Below, piece after piece: positions 33,407-42,665 of a stretch of DNA of 64,000 bases (the first letter of the stretch is position 1; each line of letters opens with the position of its first letter). The notes below the pieces were generated by a model that had not been told where the DNA came from, did no database searches, and worked only from the letters and a program-made list of their open reading frames with translations. Both the position numbers and the translations under genes were made by a program. The stretch covers positions 1-64,000 of the forward strand of contig CAIVDV010000020.1 in NCBI GenBank assembly GCA_903904755.1, in the 5' to 3' direction. Source of the stretch: an uncultured Acidobacteriaceae bacterium (GTDB lineage: Bacteria; Acidobacteriota; Terriglobia; Terriglobales; Acidobacteriaceae).

Positions 33407-34272
33407 CACACTCATACAGTTCGATTGGTTCGCATGTGGCCCAGGGCCACCATCCGCCGGTGGATTTTGCGTATTTGCGGGCTCTGGTGTTTGAGCAGTC
33501 GCAGAATGTGCTGGATCCATCGCGGGACTATCTGTTTGAGACGCGGCTGCAGCGGCTGCTGCGGAACAACGGGCTGAATCATTTGTCGGAGTTGGTGCGC
33601 TTGCTGCAGATACGGCGGAGCCCGGCGCTGGAGCGGGCGGTGGCCGAGGCGATGACGATCAATGAGACGAGCTTTTACCGGGATGGGCGGCCGTTTGAGC
33701 TGATGCGGACGGAGCTGCTGCCGAAGCTGATTGAGGCGCGACGGAATATGCGGAGCCTGCGGCTGTGGTCGGCGGCGTGCTCGACCGGGCAGGAGGCGTA
33801 TTCGCTGTCGATGCTGCTGGCGGAGCATTTTCCGCAGTTGGCGGGATGGAATGTGCGGATCGAGGGGACGGATATCAGCGCAGAGGTGGTGCACAAGGCG
33901 CAGTCGGGCACCTATCACCGGATTGAGATGAACCGGGGGTTGCCGGCGCGGTCGATTGTGCGGTTCTTTGACCATGTGGGGGAGGACTGGACGGTGAAGC
34001 CGGAGATCAAGCGGCATTGCCACTTCCACCAGGCGAATTTGTGCGGGACGCAGTTGCCGTTCAGCGAGAAGTTTGACGTGATTTTCCTGCGCAATGTGAT
34101 GTTGTATTTTTCGCAGGAGACGCGCAAGAAGCTGATGGCGAATATCCACAAGCTGCTTGCGCCGGACGGGATTCTGTTTCTGGGTTCGAGCGAGCAACCG
34201 GCAAATCCGGAACACTGGACGCCGGTGCTGGCGGGGGGGACCTGCCACTACCGGATGCGGGTGCCGAGCTGA
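33400..34272 (+). CDS. cheR: Chemotaxis methyltransferase CheR
   Basis: A 290-residue SAM-dependent methyltransferase that methylates receptor glutamates. The N-terminal helical domain spans about 20-85, followed by NETSFYRDGRPFELMRTELLP. The SAM motif is LWSAACSTGQEAYSLSM, and FDVIFLRNVMLYF is the conserved catalytic-domain segment. The C-terminus FLGSSEQP is typical. The open frame begins at 33091, but that part is a shadow of cheB; ATG 33400 overlaps the cheB stop region. Last gene of the che operon. Confidence 0.95.
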   Translation: MLTHSYSSIGSHVAQGHHPPVDFAYLRALVFEQSQNVLDPSRDYLFETRLQRLLRNNGLNHLSELVRLLQIRRSPALERAVAEAMTINETSFYRDGRPFELMRTELLPKLIEARRNMRSLRLWSAACSTGQEAYSLSMLLAEHFPQLAGWNVRIEGTDISAEVVHKAQSGTYHRIEMNRGLPARSIVRFFDHVGEDWTVKPEIKRHCHFHQANLCGTQLPFSEKFDVIFLRNVMLYFSQETRKKLMANIHKLLAPDGILFLGSSEQPANPEHWTPVLAGGTCHYRMRVPS

Positions 34273-34312
34273 GGACCAAGGGGCGGAGAAGTTTCAGGGG
34301 GGATTTTGGAGC

Positions 34313-34669
34313 TTAGATTCCGAGCTGTTCACGGCCTGCCGCAGAGATGCGGTGGGCCGTCCATTTTGGCTCCCAGACGAGGTCCACGACGACGCGGGAG
34401 ATTTGCTGGATTCCGGCGAGGCGGTTGTGAATCTGCTCCATGATGAGTCCGCTGGCGGGGCAGTTTTTGGTGGTCAGCGTCATGGTAACGGTCGCGATTT
34501 GCCTTGGGAAAGCAGCGGTGGAGTCGGGATCCGGGGCGAGCGAAACGCCGTAGATGATGCCCAGATCCACCAGGTTCAGCTTGACCTCAGGGTCAAAGCA
34601 GTCGCGCAGGGCTGCGAATACTTCGTCCTCAGTCATGGGCGGCAGGGGCTTTTGCCAGCTTTGGGGCAT
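34313..34669 (-). CDS. DUF59/MIP18 family protein (SufT/PaaD-like)
   Basis: A 118-residue protein with the MIP18 signature FDPEVKLNLVDLGIIYGVSL and the cysteine motif TTKNCPASGLIMEQI. Family members help mature iron-sulphur proteins (SufT) or occur in phenylacetate oxidation (PaaD). The C-terminal VDLVWEPKWTAHRIS is conserved in the family. It begins 2 bases after the polyprenyl synthase stop, so it is translationally linked to an operon that otherwise has no Fe-S gene. A second ATG at 34636 is possible. Confidence 0.88.
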   Translation of the reverse strand: MPQSWQKPLPPMTEDEVFAALRDCFDPEVKLNLVDLGIIYGVSLAPDPDSTAAFPRQIATVTMTLTTKNCPASGLIMEQIHNRLAGIQQISRVVVDLVWEPKWTAHRISAAGREQLGI

Positions 34670-34671
34670 GG

Positions 34672-35571
34672 CTAGTTCTTCCGCTCGACCAGGAAGCGGG
34701 CGACGGCCTTGAGGCCATCGGCCTTGTCGCCGAAGGGTTCGAGCGCGGCAAAGGCTTCTTCGATGAGGCGGGCGGCATCCTGGATGCTCTGTTCGAGGCC
34801 GAAGACGGCGGGCCAGGTGGCTTTGTCGGCGGTGAGGTCTTTGCCGGCGGTTTTGCCGAGTTGGGCAGAGTCCTGGGTGATGTCGAGGATGTCATCGACG
34901 ATTTGGAAGGCGAGGCCGGCTTTGCGGCCGAAGGTGTCGAGGCGCGCGACCTGGTCGGCTGTGGCCCCGGCGAAGATGCCGCCGGTGACGACGGCGACGC
35001 GGATGAGCGCGCCGGTTTTGGCGCGGTGGATGGCCTGGACGAGCTCCGGGGTGGGCTTTTGGTGCTCGCCCTCGATGTCGAGAACCTGGCCGCCGATCAT
35101 GCCGTCGACGGTGCCGGTGGCCTGGGCGATGAGTCGGATGATTTCCACGGTGGCGGCGGGCGGGCAGGCGAGCCCGGCGAGGACTTCGTATGCCTGGGTT
35201 TGGAGCGCGTCGCCGGCCAGGATGGCGATGGCCTCGCCAAAGGCAACGTGGCAGGTGGGCTTGCCGCGGCGCAGGTCGTCATTGTCCAGCGCGGGCAGGT
35301 CGTCGTGGATGAGCGAGTAGGTGTGCAGCATTTCCAGCGCAGCGCCGAGATGGCTGATGCCTGCGGGGATGGAGCCTGCGACGGCCACCGCAGCCTGGTA
35401 TGCGAGCACGGGACGCAGACGCTTGCCGCCGGCGAAAACGGAGTGCCGCATGGCGCCGTGGATGGAGGCGGGAACGACCGCGGGGGTGGGAATCAGGGAT
35501 TCCAGGGCTTTGTCGGTAAGCTCCGCGCCCTCATGGATGATGGCTCTCACGTCAACTTGCATCCCAATCAT
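34672..35571 (-). CDS. ispA: Short-chain polyprenyl diphosphate synthase (FPP/GGPP type)
   Basis: A 299-residue trans-prenyltransferase condensing IPP with allylic diphosphates. First aspartate-rich motif DDLPALDNDD with RRGKPT, second motif DDILDITQD, and GGKRLRPVL near the N-terminus, all typical. Length and the FARM sequence fit farnesyl or geranylgeranyl diphosphate synthase; exact chain length cannot be read. ATG 35571 overlaps the TGA of the upstream membrane protein gene (ATGA), which decides the start. Downstream, UppS at 49.6 kb would use FPP. Confidence 0.93.
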   Translation of the reverse strand: MIGMQVDVRAIIHEGAELTDKALESLIPTPAVVPASIHGAMRHSVFAGGKRLRPVLAYQAAVAVAGSIPAGISHLGAALEMLHTYSLIHDDLPALDNDDLRRGKPTCHVAFGEAIAILAGDALQTQAYEVLAGLACPPAATVEIIRLIAQATGTVDGMIGGQVLDIEGEHQKPTPELVQAIHRAKTGALIRVAVVTGGIFAGATADQVARLDTFGRKAGLAFQIVDDILDITQDSAQLGKTAGKDLTADKATWPAVFGLEQSIQDAARLIEEAFAALEPFGDKADGLKAVARFLVERKN

Positions 35572-37370
35572 GATAAACGACTGGCGACGGCGGAAGGCGT
35601 GGCGCCCCGGCTGGCTCGGCGTTCCCAGAGCCAGAGCAGGGAGAGCATGAGGATGGAAAGGGTGGTGAGGCCGCGTGCCCACAGGACATCAGTGGTGACA
35701 GACCAGCGGACGCGGAGGGTGGGGTTGCCGGCGGGAACGGGGATGGCCAGCAGGCCGTCTGCGCGGGTGGGCAGGGGAGCTGCGACGGGGCGGTCGTTGA
35801 CGGTGATGCGCCAGGCCGGGTAGCGGCGGAGGCGGAGGACGAGGTAGCCGGGGGCGTCTGTGTGCAGGCTGAAGCGCTTGTCTTCGGTCTTCCAGAGGGT
35901 GGGGGTGGGGGTCTGGAGGCAGGAGTTCTGATCGGGGGACCAGAGGATGATTTGGTCGGGGCCGGGCTGGCCGAGCGGGGCGAGGGGGTCGGTGACCAGG
36001 CAGGAAAAGGGCAGGCCGGAGGCGAGGATGCTGTTGTCAGCGCCGGTGGGGGCGTACTCGTCTGTGCCTTCCACGCCGGTTTCAGCCTGGAAGATGCGGA
36101 CCTGGTTGAGGGTTTTGTCTTCCTCGTCGCAGGCCTGGAAGAAGAAGAGCGCGGCGGCGGAGGAGACGGCGAGCAGGCAGATGGCTGCTGCAACGCCGGT
36201 GATGCGGCGGGCGCGAGTGGTGAAGAGCGGCACGCCTGCGGCGAGGAAGATGGCGGCCGGGGTGCCAAGGACCATCAGCCAGCGCCAGGGGAACTGGAGG
36301 AAGCTGAGCTGCGGCAGCATCCAGACCGGGGTTGAGATGGGGAACTGAAGGAGCAGGATGAGCGGAATCAGGAGGGCAAGGGGAAGCCAGAAGATGCGGG
36401 ATTCCCGAGCGAGCATGCGATGGAGGCGGGCGGCGAGGAGGCCAAGCGCGGCGAGGGCCAGGGTGGTGACAAAGACGATGGAGGCGGTGAGCAGGACCTG
36501 GTCGTGGTATTCAAGGTCGGGGCTGGCGTGGCGGGCGAAGAGCCAACTGTCCTGGACGCGCATTCCCACGCCTGTGGCCTGGGCGATGGCAATCCAGCGT
36601 TGCTGCCAGGCGGCGGGGACGAGGTAGATGGCGGCGAGGCCGAGGCCGATTGCCACGCTGACTGAGGCGCGCAGAATGGGCCACCAACTGCGGGCATGTA
36701 CGGCGGCGATGAGCGCTGTGAGAGCGAGCAGATAGCTGAGCATGACGCCGGCGGGGGCGTTGGTGAGCCAGGCGGCAGCGATGATGAGCGCCAGCGGGGT
36801 GGCTGAGCCGTCGAATGCCTGGTGGAGAGTGGAAGCGGACGGCGCGGGCCGGGAGCGCAGGGTGTAGAGCAGCAGCAGGGGAACGAAGATGGCGGCTGCG
36901 AGCTCGGCAAAGGCTCCGCGCTCGTAGGCGGTGAAGAGCGGATAGGGGAGGCAGGTGGCGATTGCGCCGGCCAGGGTGGCGTTGGCGGGGGGCAGGAATC
37001 GCCGGGCAAGGGCGCGGGTGGCCAGGCCGCTGGCGATGAGGCCGAGGAAGATGAAGAGTGTGGGTGCCCATTCAAAAGCGGTGAGCATGGAGAGGGCGGT
37101 GCCCAGAACCCAACTGATGGGCGGGTAAAAGACAAATCGCGGTTCGCCGGCGCCCCAGTTTGGCGACTGCGCCCAGTGGGGATAGAGGACGCCTTGCTGC
37201 CAACTGCGGCGCACCTCAAGCCAACTGACGAGGTGGAAGTCGAAGTCGTGGCCGCAGGAGAGGCCGCGGAGAAACCTGGGGAAGGAGGCAATGGCAGCAC
37301 CGGCGACGATGGGCCATGCCGCTGCGGTTTTGGCAAGCGGCGCGCCAAGTTTGCGGATGGAGGCGCTCAC
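35568..37370 (-). CDS. Large membrane protein, PTPS-related/GT-C-like
   Basis: A 600-residue protein with about ten to twelve helices. The first loop CGHDFDFHLVSWLEVRRSW plus LYPHWAQSPNWGAGEPRFVFYPPISW is the hallmark of membrane proteins annotated as 6-pyruvoyl-tetrahydropterin synthase-related, which look like GT-C glycosyltransferases. The acidic His/Asp in the first loop could be catalytic. The last ~130 residues form a soluble periplasmic domain. GTG 37370 overlaps the stop of the penicillin acylase gene by one base. A polyprenyl-phosphate-sugar donor is plausible given ispA downstream, but unproven. Confidence 0.82.
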   Translation of the reverse strand: MSASIRKLGAPLAKTAAAWPIVAGAAIASFPRFLRGLSCGHDFDFHLVSWLEVRRSWQQGVLYPHWAQSPNWGAGEPRFVFYPPISWVLGTALSMLTAFEWAPTLFIFLGLIASGLATRALARRFLPPANATLAGAIATCLPYPLFTAYERGAFAELAAAIFVPLLLLYTLRSRPAPSASTLHQAFDGSATPLALIIAAAWLTNAPAGVMLSYLLALTALIAAVHARSWWPILRASVSVAIGLGLAAIYLVPAAWQQRWIAIAQATGVGMRVQDSWLFARHASPDLEYHDQVLLTASIVFVTTLALAALGLLAARLHRMLARESRIFWLPLALLIPLILLLQFPISTPVWMLPQLSFLQFPWRWLMVLGTPAAIFLAAGVPLFTTRARRITGVAAAICLLAVSSAAALFFFQACDEEDKTLNQVRIFQAETGVEGTDEYAPTGADNSILASGLPFSCLVTDPLAPLGQPGPDQIILWSPDQNSCLQTPTPTLWKTEDKRFSLHTDAPGYLVLRLRRYPAWRITVNDRPVAAPLPTRADGLLAIPVPAGNPTLRVRWSVTTDVLWARGLTTLSILMLSLLWLWERRASRGATPSAVASRLS

Positions 37371-39820
37371 TATGGCAGCAGCTCCAGCGTGTGGGCGGTG
37401 GCGGCGGCGACGGCAGAGTCAGAGAAGGGCATGGCGAAGGTGGTGCCGGAGTACCAGTCGTGCCACTGGTCACGGAACCAGGGGCTGGCGGGGTTGCCGC
37501 TTTGGCCCAGTACGATGTTTTCTGTCGAGGCGTCGATTGCGCTGAAGTCCATGGTGAAGCGCTGGGATGGACCGAAGTCGCGGCCGACCTGCTTGATGGT
37601 GGTGGTGTCGCCGCTGAGGGGCAGCTCGCCGGTGCCGGTCCAGGATTTGAGCCCCGGAATCATGCCGAGGAGGGGGTGCTCCAGGTCGATGACGTGCCAA
37701 TTGCCATAGGCCCAGTGGGAGAGGTCCGCAGGGGCCTTGGAGTTCCTGATGCCCTGGCGAACGGCATCGGCGAGCAGCGCGTCCCAGTTTTTGTAGCCGG
37801 CAGGGAGCCACGGGCTGGGCTGGCCGTTGAGGGTGCCGACGCCGCTGTGGGTAATCAGTTCTTCCTCGGCAAAGTTTGACTCAGACCAGCGGTAGCTGTC
37901 TGCCTCGTCGCCGAGTTTGGGCTTGAGGACCAGCGGCCAGAAGGCGCGGCGGGCGGCGACGACGATGGAAGCGGCGGGGGAGTCGGTGGTGAGCTTGCCG
38001 TCCCAGGTGCGGAGGAGGTCGGCGGCCTGCTTGAGCTGGGGCTCGGGGTTCTCCGCGTGGTCAATAGCGTAGGCAAAGCGCTGGGCGAGCTCCTGGTCGA
38101 CGGAGCTGAAGATGTCGGTTTCCACTTCCAGCATGTCGGCGCGGGTGAGGCCGTTGCGGCCGCGCAGGTCAGCGTAGACACGCTCGGCGCGGTAGGGGTC
38201 TGCCCACTCCAGGGTGAGGGGGAACTTGGTGTCGTTCGGCGTCACGCGGGAGTTTGCAGTGGCGAGCAGGCCGGACTTCGGATCCCAGTCGTGGGGCATC
38301 TCTTCAAAGGGAATGTAGCCCTGCCACTCGTGCGTGTTGTCGGTGATGGGCACGCCGACAAGGCCGGCGGGGCGCATGGGCACCTTGCCGATGGCCTGGT
38401 AGGCGATGTGGTTCTGGTCGGCATAGACCATGTTGAGGGTGGGGTAGCACCAGCCGGAAAGCGCCGAGGTGAACTGGCTGGCATCGGCTGCCGTGTTCAT
38501 CTCATAGAGGGGCACGGAGCCGAGGGCGGCATCGTAGATTGTCCAGCGCAGGGAGATGGGGCGGGTTTCGCGCTTGAAGATGGGGTTGAGCAGGGGGCCG
38601 TGTGCGGTGAGGTCCACGTCGAGCTTCACATCCCGGCCGAAGCGAACCTTGATGACCTCGTGGGCGTGGCCGAGGGGCAGCCATTCGCCGGTGGATGCCT
38701 GGTAGTTGCCCTTGCCGTCGAGCTTTTCCACGTAGAGGTCCTGCACGTCAGAGTAGAGGGCGGTGATGCCCCAGGCGACGTGGTCGTTGTGGCCCTGGAC
38801 AATCATGGGCGCTCCGGGGATGGTGACGCCGGCGGCGTGGAAGCCGGGAGCCTTGAGATCGGCCATGTACCAGATGTTGGGGACGGTGAGGCCGAGGTGC
38901 ATGTCGTTCGAGAGCAGGGGTTTGCCGCTGGCGGTGTGCTTGCCGGCGATGACCCAGTTGTTGCTGCCGGCGGCCAGCCGCTCGGCCATGGCGCAGGCGG
39001 GGCAGACGGGGCGATTGAGCAGGGCGCTGAGGGCCTGCGGGCTTTCGCCTGCAACGGGCAGGCTGGCGTGTTCCTCGTCCTCAAGGTCGATGGGCGGGGC
39101 GGGGTGGGGCTCGGTCATGTCGGCCACGGCGGTGGCGGGGGGCTGGTCGCGCCAACTGCCCACCGGGTAGAGGTCGGCCTCCAGCTTGGGGTCGTGCAGT
39201 TTGGCGGCGACGCGCTCGCGCATCAGCTTCACATCCCAGTGGGAATCGAGCGTGTCGGCCATGTTGAGGACAACCAGGAGACAGTCCACGCCGCGCCAGT
39301 GGCGGGGATGGTAATGGAGCAGGCGGAACTCGACGGGGAGGTTATTGAGATTCTGCTGGATGTATAGATTGACGCCGGAGGCATAGACCTCGAAGCGATG
39401 GCGGTCGGCCTCAGTCAGGTTGGCGTAGATGCGCTCGGCGATGGAGCGGAACTGATAGACGCGCTGGAGTTTATCGTGTTCCACCATGGAGGGGCCGAGG
39501 ATTTCGGCCAGCTCGCCAGAGGAGTTGCGGCGCAGTGCGTCCATCTGGAAGAGGCGGTCCTGGGCGGTGATGTAGCCCTGGGCGAATAGCATGTCGTCCT
39601 GGGTGGCGGCGTCAATGTGGGGCACGCCGTGGCCATCGCGGCGGACGTGGACGGGCGCGGAGAGGCCGGGGAGATGGATTGCGCCGTCGATCTGGGGCAG
39701 GTTGGCGGTGGCCGCGTGGTGCGCCCAGTAGAGTATGACCAGCCAGAGCAGAACAAGGGCCGCAACCATTGCCGCGACGGTGAAGGCTCCACGGCGGATC
39801 CACAAACGTGTCGTACTCAA
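37370..39820 (-). CDS. Penicillin acylase (penicillin amidase) family hydrolase
   Basis: An N-terminal nucleophile hydrolase of about 816 residues that cleaves amide bonds such as those in acyl-homoserine lactones or beta-lactam side chains. An N-terminal membrane helix or signal anchor lies at about residues 12-34. The precursor would self-cleave before the Ser of GSNNWVIAGKHT (about residue 286), with SNDMHLGL after it. The alpha-chain motif LFQMDALRRNSSGELAE is intact. Size fits the family. I prefer the TTG start at 39820, with GGGGAG six bases upstream, over the GTG at 39862. Substrate unknown. Confidence 0.92.
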   Translation of the reverse strand: MSTTRLWIRRGAFTVAAMVAALVLLWLVILYWAHHAATANLPQIDGAIHLPGLSAPVHVRRDGHGVPHIDAATQDDMLFAQGYITAQDRLFQMDALRRNSSGELAEILGPSMVEHDKLQRVYQFRSIAERIYANLTEADRHRFEVYASGVNLYIQQNLNNLPVEFRLLHYHPRHWRGVDCLLVVLNMADTLDSHWDVKLMRERVAAKLHDPKLEADLYPVGSWRDQPPATAVADMTEPHPAPPIDLEDEEHASLPVAGESPQALSALLNRPVCPACAMAERLAAGSNNWVIAGKHTASGKPLLSNDMHLGLTVPNIWYMADLKAPGFHAAGVTIPGAPMIVQGHNDHVAWGITALYSDVQDLYVEKLDGKGNYQASTGEWLPLGHAHEVIKVRFGRDVKLDVDLTAHGPLLNPIFKRETRPISLRWTIYDAALGSVPLYEMNTAADASQFTSALSGWCYPTLNMVYADQNHIAYQAIGKVPMRPAGLVGVPITDNTHEWQGYIPFEEMPHDWDPKSGLLATANSRVTPNDTKFPLTLEWADPYRAERVYADLRGRNGLTRADMLEVETDIFSSVDQELAQRFAYAIDHAENPEPQLKQAADLLRTWDGKLTTDSPAASIVVAARRAFWPLVLKPKLGDEADSYRWSESNFAEEELITHSGVGTLNGQPSPWLPAGYKNWDALLADAVRQGIRNSKAPADLSHWAYGNWHVIDLEHPLLGMIPGLKSWTGTGELPLSGDTTTIKQVGRDFGPSQRFTMDFSAIDASTENIVLGQSGNPASPWFRDQWHDWYSGTTFAMPFSDSAVAAATAHTLELLP

Positions 39821-39900
39821 ATTGCGCTCCCCTGACCTGGGGAGGCCGAACTCCCCTGCCACTCAAGGATACTTGGGCGCTGGCGGCAGGGGAAGGGAAT

Positions 39901-40746
39901 TCAGGGTTGGGGGGCAAGCGCCGGGTGGGGCTCCGGGGTGAGCGCGGTGGGTGCAAGCGTAGGCACCGGTTGAGGGGTGACGGCGACTGGCTGCACTTTG
40001 AGCCGCTGCGCAGGGCACTGGGCGTCGAGGGTGTCGCGGTCGGCTGTGGACGGGGAGCCGGACGGAGGGGCGGTAAGGGAGAGTTGGTCGCTGGTGTAGG
40101 ACATCTCTGTCCAGCAGGCTTGCTTGACCATTTCTTCGCCGGGGATGCGAGCTGGCTTGGCAGAATGGGTGGCGCGGTATTGCTTTTCAGCTTTGTTGTT
40201 GTCAACCGCGTCTTTGATAAGCCACGGCGACGCGAGGATTGCAAAGCCGACAAACAAAGGGATGAAGAGAATTGCGCCGCCAATCAAGGCCCAGCAGGGG
40301 CCCATGTCGCCGCAGGGGTCTTCTCCCGGTGCGTCTGCCTGTAGGCGATAGATCAGGCCGTTGGACATGGTGATTTCCTGCGGGACGATGCGGAGCGAGC
40401 CATCGGATTTGCCGGGAACAGCCCTGGCGACCTGTTTGACGATGCCGGTGGCGGGGGTGCCGCGGGGTATGAGGACGACCCCGTTCTCGACGACATCTTT
40501 GGCAACGGCCATGCGAACCAGCTGACCACGGACGGCCGTGGCCGATGATACGGACTCCGTGAGCACAAGCTGGACTTCTGTGCCTTGCTTCAGGGGGGTG
40601 GGCAAGGGCGGTTGCGCGGCTTCCGTCTGGGTTACGGCCTGCGGCGCAGGGCTAGTGGGCTGCTGGCCGAGAGCTTGCGTTTGCTGGGCCAGCAGAGCAG
40701 TGAGCGTGAGCAGGCTGAGGGTACGGAGGAATGGGGTGGTGGTCAT
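39901..40746 (-). CDS. Secreted or membrane-anchored protein, unknown function (paralogue A)
   Basis: A 281-residue protein with a signal peptide (about 1-28). A core at about 55-135 contains SSATAVRGQLVRMAVAKDV, VLIPRGTPATGIV and LRIVPQEITM. A hydrophobic helix pair lies at about 152-180, and a proline-rich tail at 240-281. The core resembles periplasmic domains that Acidobacteria often carry, but I know no function for it. It is about 40% alike over the core to the gene just upstream (40808-41590), so the two arose by tandem duplication. They are 61 bases apart on the same strand. Confidence 0.8.
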   Translation of the reverse strand: MTTTPFLRTLSLLTLTALLAQQTQALGQQPTSPAPQAVTQTEAAQPPLPTPLKQGTEVQLVLTESVSSATAVRGQLVRMAVAKDVVENGVVLIPRGTPATGIVKQVARAVPGKSDGSLRIVPQEITMSNGLIYRLQADAPGEDPCGDMGPCWALIGGAILFIPLFVGFAILASPWLIKDAVDNNKAEKQYRATHSAKPARIPGEEMVKQACWTEMSYTSDQLSLTAPPSGSPSTADRDTLDAQCPAQRLKVQPVAVTPQPVPTLAPTALTPEPHPALAPQP

Positions 40747-40807
40747 GGCGTGGCTCCGACGCGATTGGTGTTTGGGTGCGGCTGGGGATGGCTTGGCATG
40801 GGCGGGG

Positions 40808-41590
40808 TTATGGTGCGGCGGGGCAGAAGGTGTTGATGGCTGGAGTGAGGTCGGCAGGCGGCGGTGTGGGTAGCGGCGTCAGAGGTGTGAGGGGTCCGGT
40901 GATTTGCATGGATTGGGAGGTGCAGATGGGGAGGACCATCTCGACGCCGGGGCGGGGACGGCGCGGACCGCGCTCCTGGGAGCGGGCGCTGGTGATGACT
41001 CTGCCGACGCCGGAGACCATCTTGTAGACGCCGTATGCGAGCAGGCCGAGGAGAAGGACGCCACTGACCCAGGCCAACGGGGTGAGCAGAAGGATGACCA
41101 TGAGCGCGACCGCTGGGCCAAGGAGGAGAATGGTCGCGGGGTTGAAGCCAGGGTCGTCGTTGTCCTGGCAGCAGGGGGCGGCGTGGGGCTTGTCAGAGAT
41201 GGCGAGCCGGCTGCCGTTGGGTAGGTCGATCTCCTGGGGGAGGATGGTGAGCCAGCCGCCGCGATCGCCGGGGGCGGCCTTTTCGACTTCGGAGACAATT
41301 CCCTTGACCGGGGTGCCGCGGGGGATGACGACGGAGCCGTGGAGCTTGACGTCTTTGGCGACGGCGAGGCGGACGGGCTGGCCCTGGACGGCGGTGGCCG
41401 AGGTGAGCGAATCCAGCAGAGTGACTTCGACGATGGTGCCGTGCCTGACTGCGGGCGGGGCAGCGGGTGGGGCCGGGCTTGCGGGCGGGGAGGATTCGAT
41501 TGGCTGCTGGGCCAGCGCGCTGGTCTGCTGGGTAAGCAGTGCGGCCAGGGCGAGGATGGTGAGGGACTTGAGGAACAGGTTGGCTTGCAT
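40808..41590 (-). CDS. Secreted or membrane-anchored protein, unknown function (paralogue B)
   Basis: A 260-residue protein built like its neighbour paralogue A. It has a signal peptide with LTQQTSALAQQP, a Pro/Ala linker, then a core with SATAVQGQPVRLAVAKDV, VVIPRGTPVKGIV and LTILPQEIDLPNG. A Cys-Cys and two hydrophobic helices (about 150-190) and a basic then proline-rich C-terminus follow. It is first in the pair. The region between membrane helices and tail differs most between the copies. Function unknown. Confidence 0.8.
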   Translation of the reverse strand: MQANLFLKSLTILALAALLTQQTSALAQQPIESSPPASPAPPAAPPAVRHGTIVEVTLLDSLTSATAVQGQPVRLAVAKDVKLHGSVVIPRGTPVKGIVSEVEKAAPGDRGGWLTILPQEIDLPNGSRLAISDKPHAAPCCQDNDDPGFNPATILLLGPAVALMVILLLTPLAWVSGVLLLGLLAYGVYKMVSGVGRVITSARSQERGPRRPRPGVEMVLPICTSQSMQITGPLTPLTPLPTPPPADLTPAINTFCPAAP

Positions 41591-41707
41591 GGGACTCTCC
41601 CGCCGGGTTGCGGAGGAGTGCCGTTTGTTGCGCCCTCCTGAACCCTGCGTTGATGTTGCGCTCGACGGGACTGGGGGAAGAGGCGTATCAGGACAGTTTC
41701 TGAAGTG

Positions 41708-42661
41708 TCACAGGGATGCGGGCGCTTGCGTGGCGGCTTCGGCGCGAAGCAGGTCGGCAAGCGAGGATTCAGCGATGAGGCGGAAGGGGATGGTGCGGAG
41801 GGTGGGCGGGAGCTGCGGGGCGGTGAGGATGTCCGCAATGACGACGATGGTCTGGTCGAGGCCGCGCTGCCAGGTGCGGCGGCGGGCGTCGCGGAGCAGC
41901 AGCGACTCCGCAGGCAGGCCGGCTGCGGTGAGCATGGTTTCCGCAATGGTGAGGAAGCCGGGCCAGCGGGAAGCCACGCCCACCAGAATGCCCTGCGGCA
42001 CAGGCAGGTAGGCGCTGAGGGAGCCGGCGATGGAGCGCGTGCTGAGGGTGTGTATGGGCTCCTCTGGCGGAAGCGCGGCGCGGACGGCGGCCTGGCTGCG
42101 GGGCATTACCAAGATGCGGGCATCGGCGCGGGCTGCGGCCTGGGGCTGGGCGCAGTCGGCGAGGGTGCCGATTTCGACGGGCAGGGTGAGGCGCTGGGAG
42201 AGTTCGTGGGCGACGATGGCGGCGAGTTCGGGGTCGGGCTCAATGAGCAGCCAGCGGCTGGGGGGTGGGGCGGTGAGCCAGCGCTGGACTCTTTCGCGGA
42301 GGAGGGCGGGGGAAGCGCCGAGCTTGGCGGCTTGAACGGTGAGCTCTTCCAGCAGGTGATCGACGGCCTGGGCCGGGGATTGGGCCGGGGATTGCGCGGA
42401 GGCGGGCGAAACTGGGAATGCGGGGGTGCCCAGGACGTACATGCCGCTGCCGTGGCGCGACTGAAGCCAGCCCTCGCGGCTGAGGCGCAGGTAGACCGCG
42501 CTGACGGTGTTGGCGTGCAGGTGGAAGCGGCGGGCGAGCTCGCGGGTGCTGGGCAGGCGGTCGCCGGGGGCGAGATCGCCAGACAAAATCGCCTGCCGAA
42601 GCTGGGTGCCCAGTTGCTCGGCAAGGGTGATGGCGGAGTGGCGGTTCAACCAGAGGCGCAT
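41708..42661 (-). CDS. GntR-family transcriptional regulator
   Basis: A 317-residue regulator. The N-terminal winged helix-turn-helix (about 10-75) reads LRQAILSGDLAPGDRLPSTRELARRF, then HANTVSAVYLRLSREGWLQSRHGSGMYV, which is the GntR pattern. The remaining ~230 residues are not an aminotransferase (so not MocR); they look like an alternating alpha/beta ligand domain. It begins 4 bases after the CPBP protease stop, so it is in the same transcript and might autoregulate that unit. Confidence 0.88.
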   Translation of the reverse strand: MRLWLNRHSAITLAEQLGTQLRQAILSGDLAPGDRLPSTRELARRFHLHANTVSAVYLRLSREGWLQSRHGSGMYVLGTPAFPVSPASAQSPAQSPAQAVDHLLEELTVQAAKLGASPALLRERVQRWLTAPPPSRWLLIEPDPELAAIVAHELSQRLTLPVEIGTLADCAQPQAAARADARILVMPRSQAAVRAALPPEEPIHTLSTRSIAGSLSAYLPVPQGILVGVASRWPGFLTIAETMLTAAGLPAESLLLRDARRRTWQRGLDQTIVVIADILTAPQLPPTLRTIPFRLIAESSLADLLRAEAATQAPASL

Positions 42662-42665
42662 GCGG

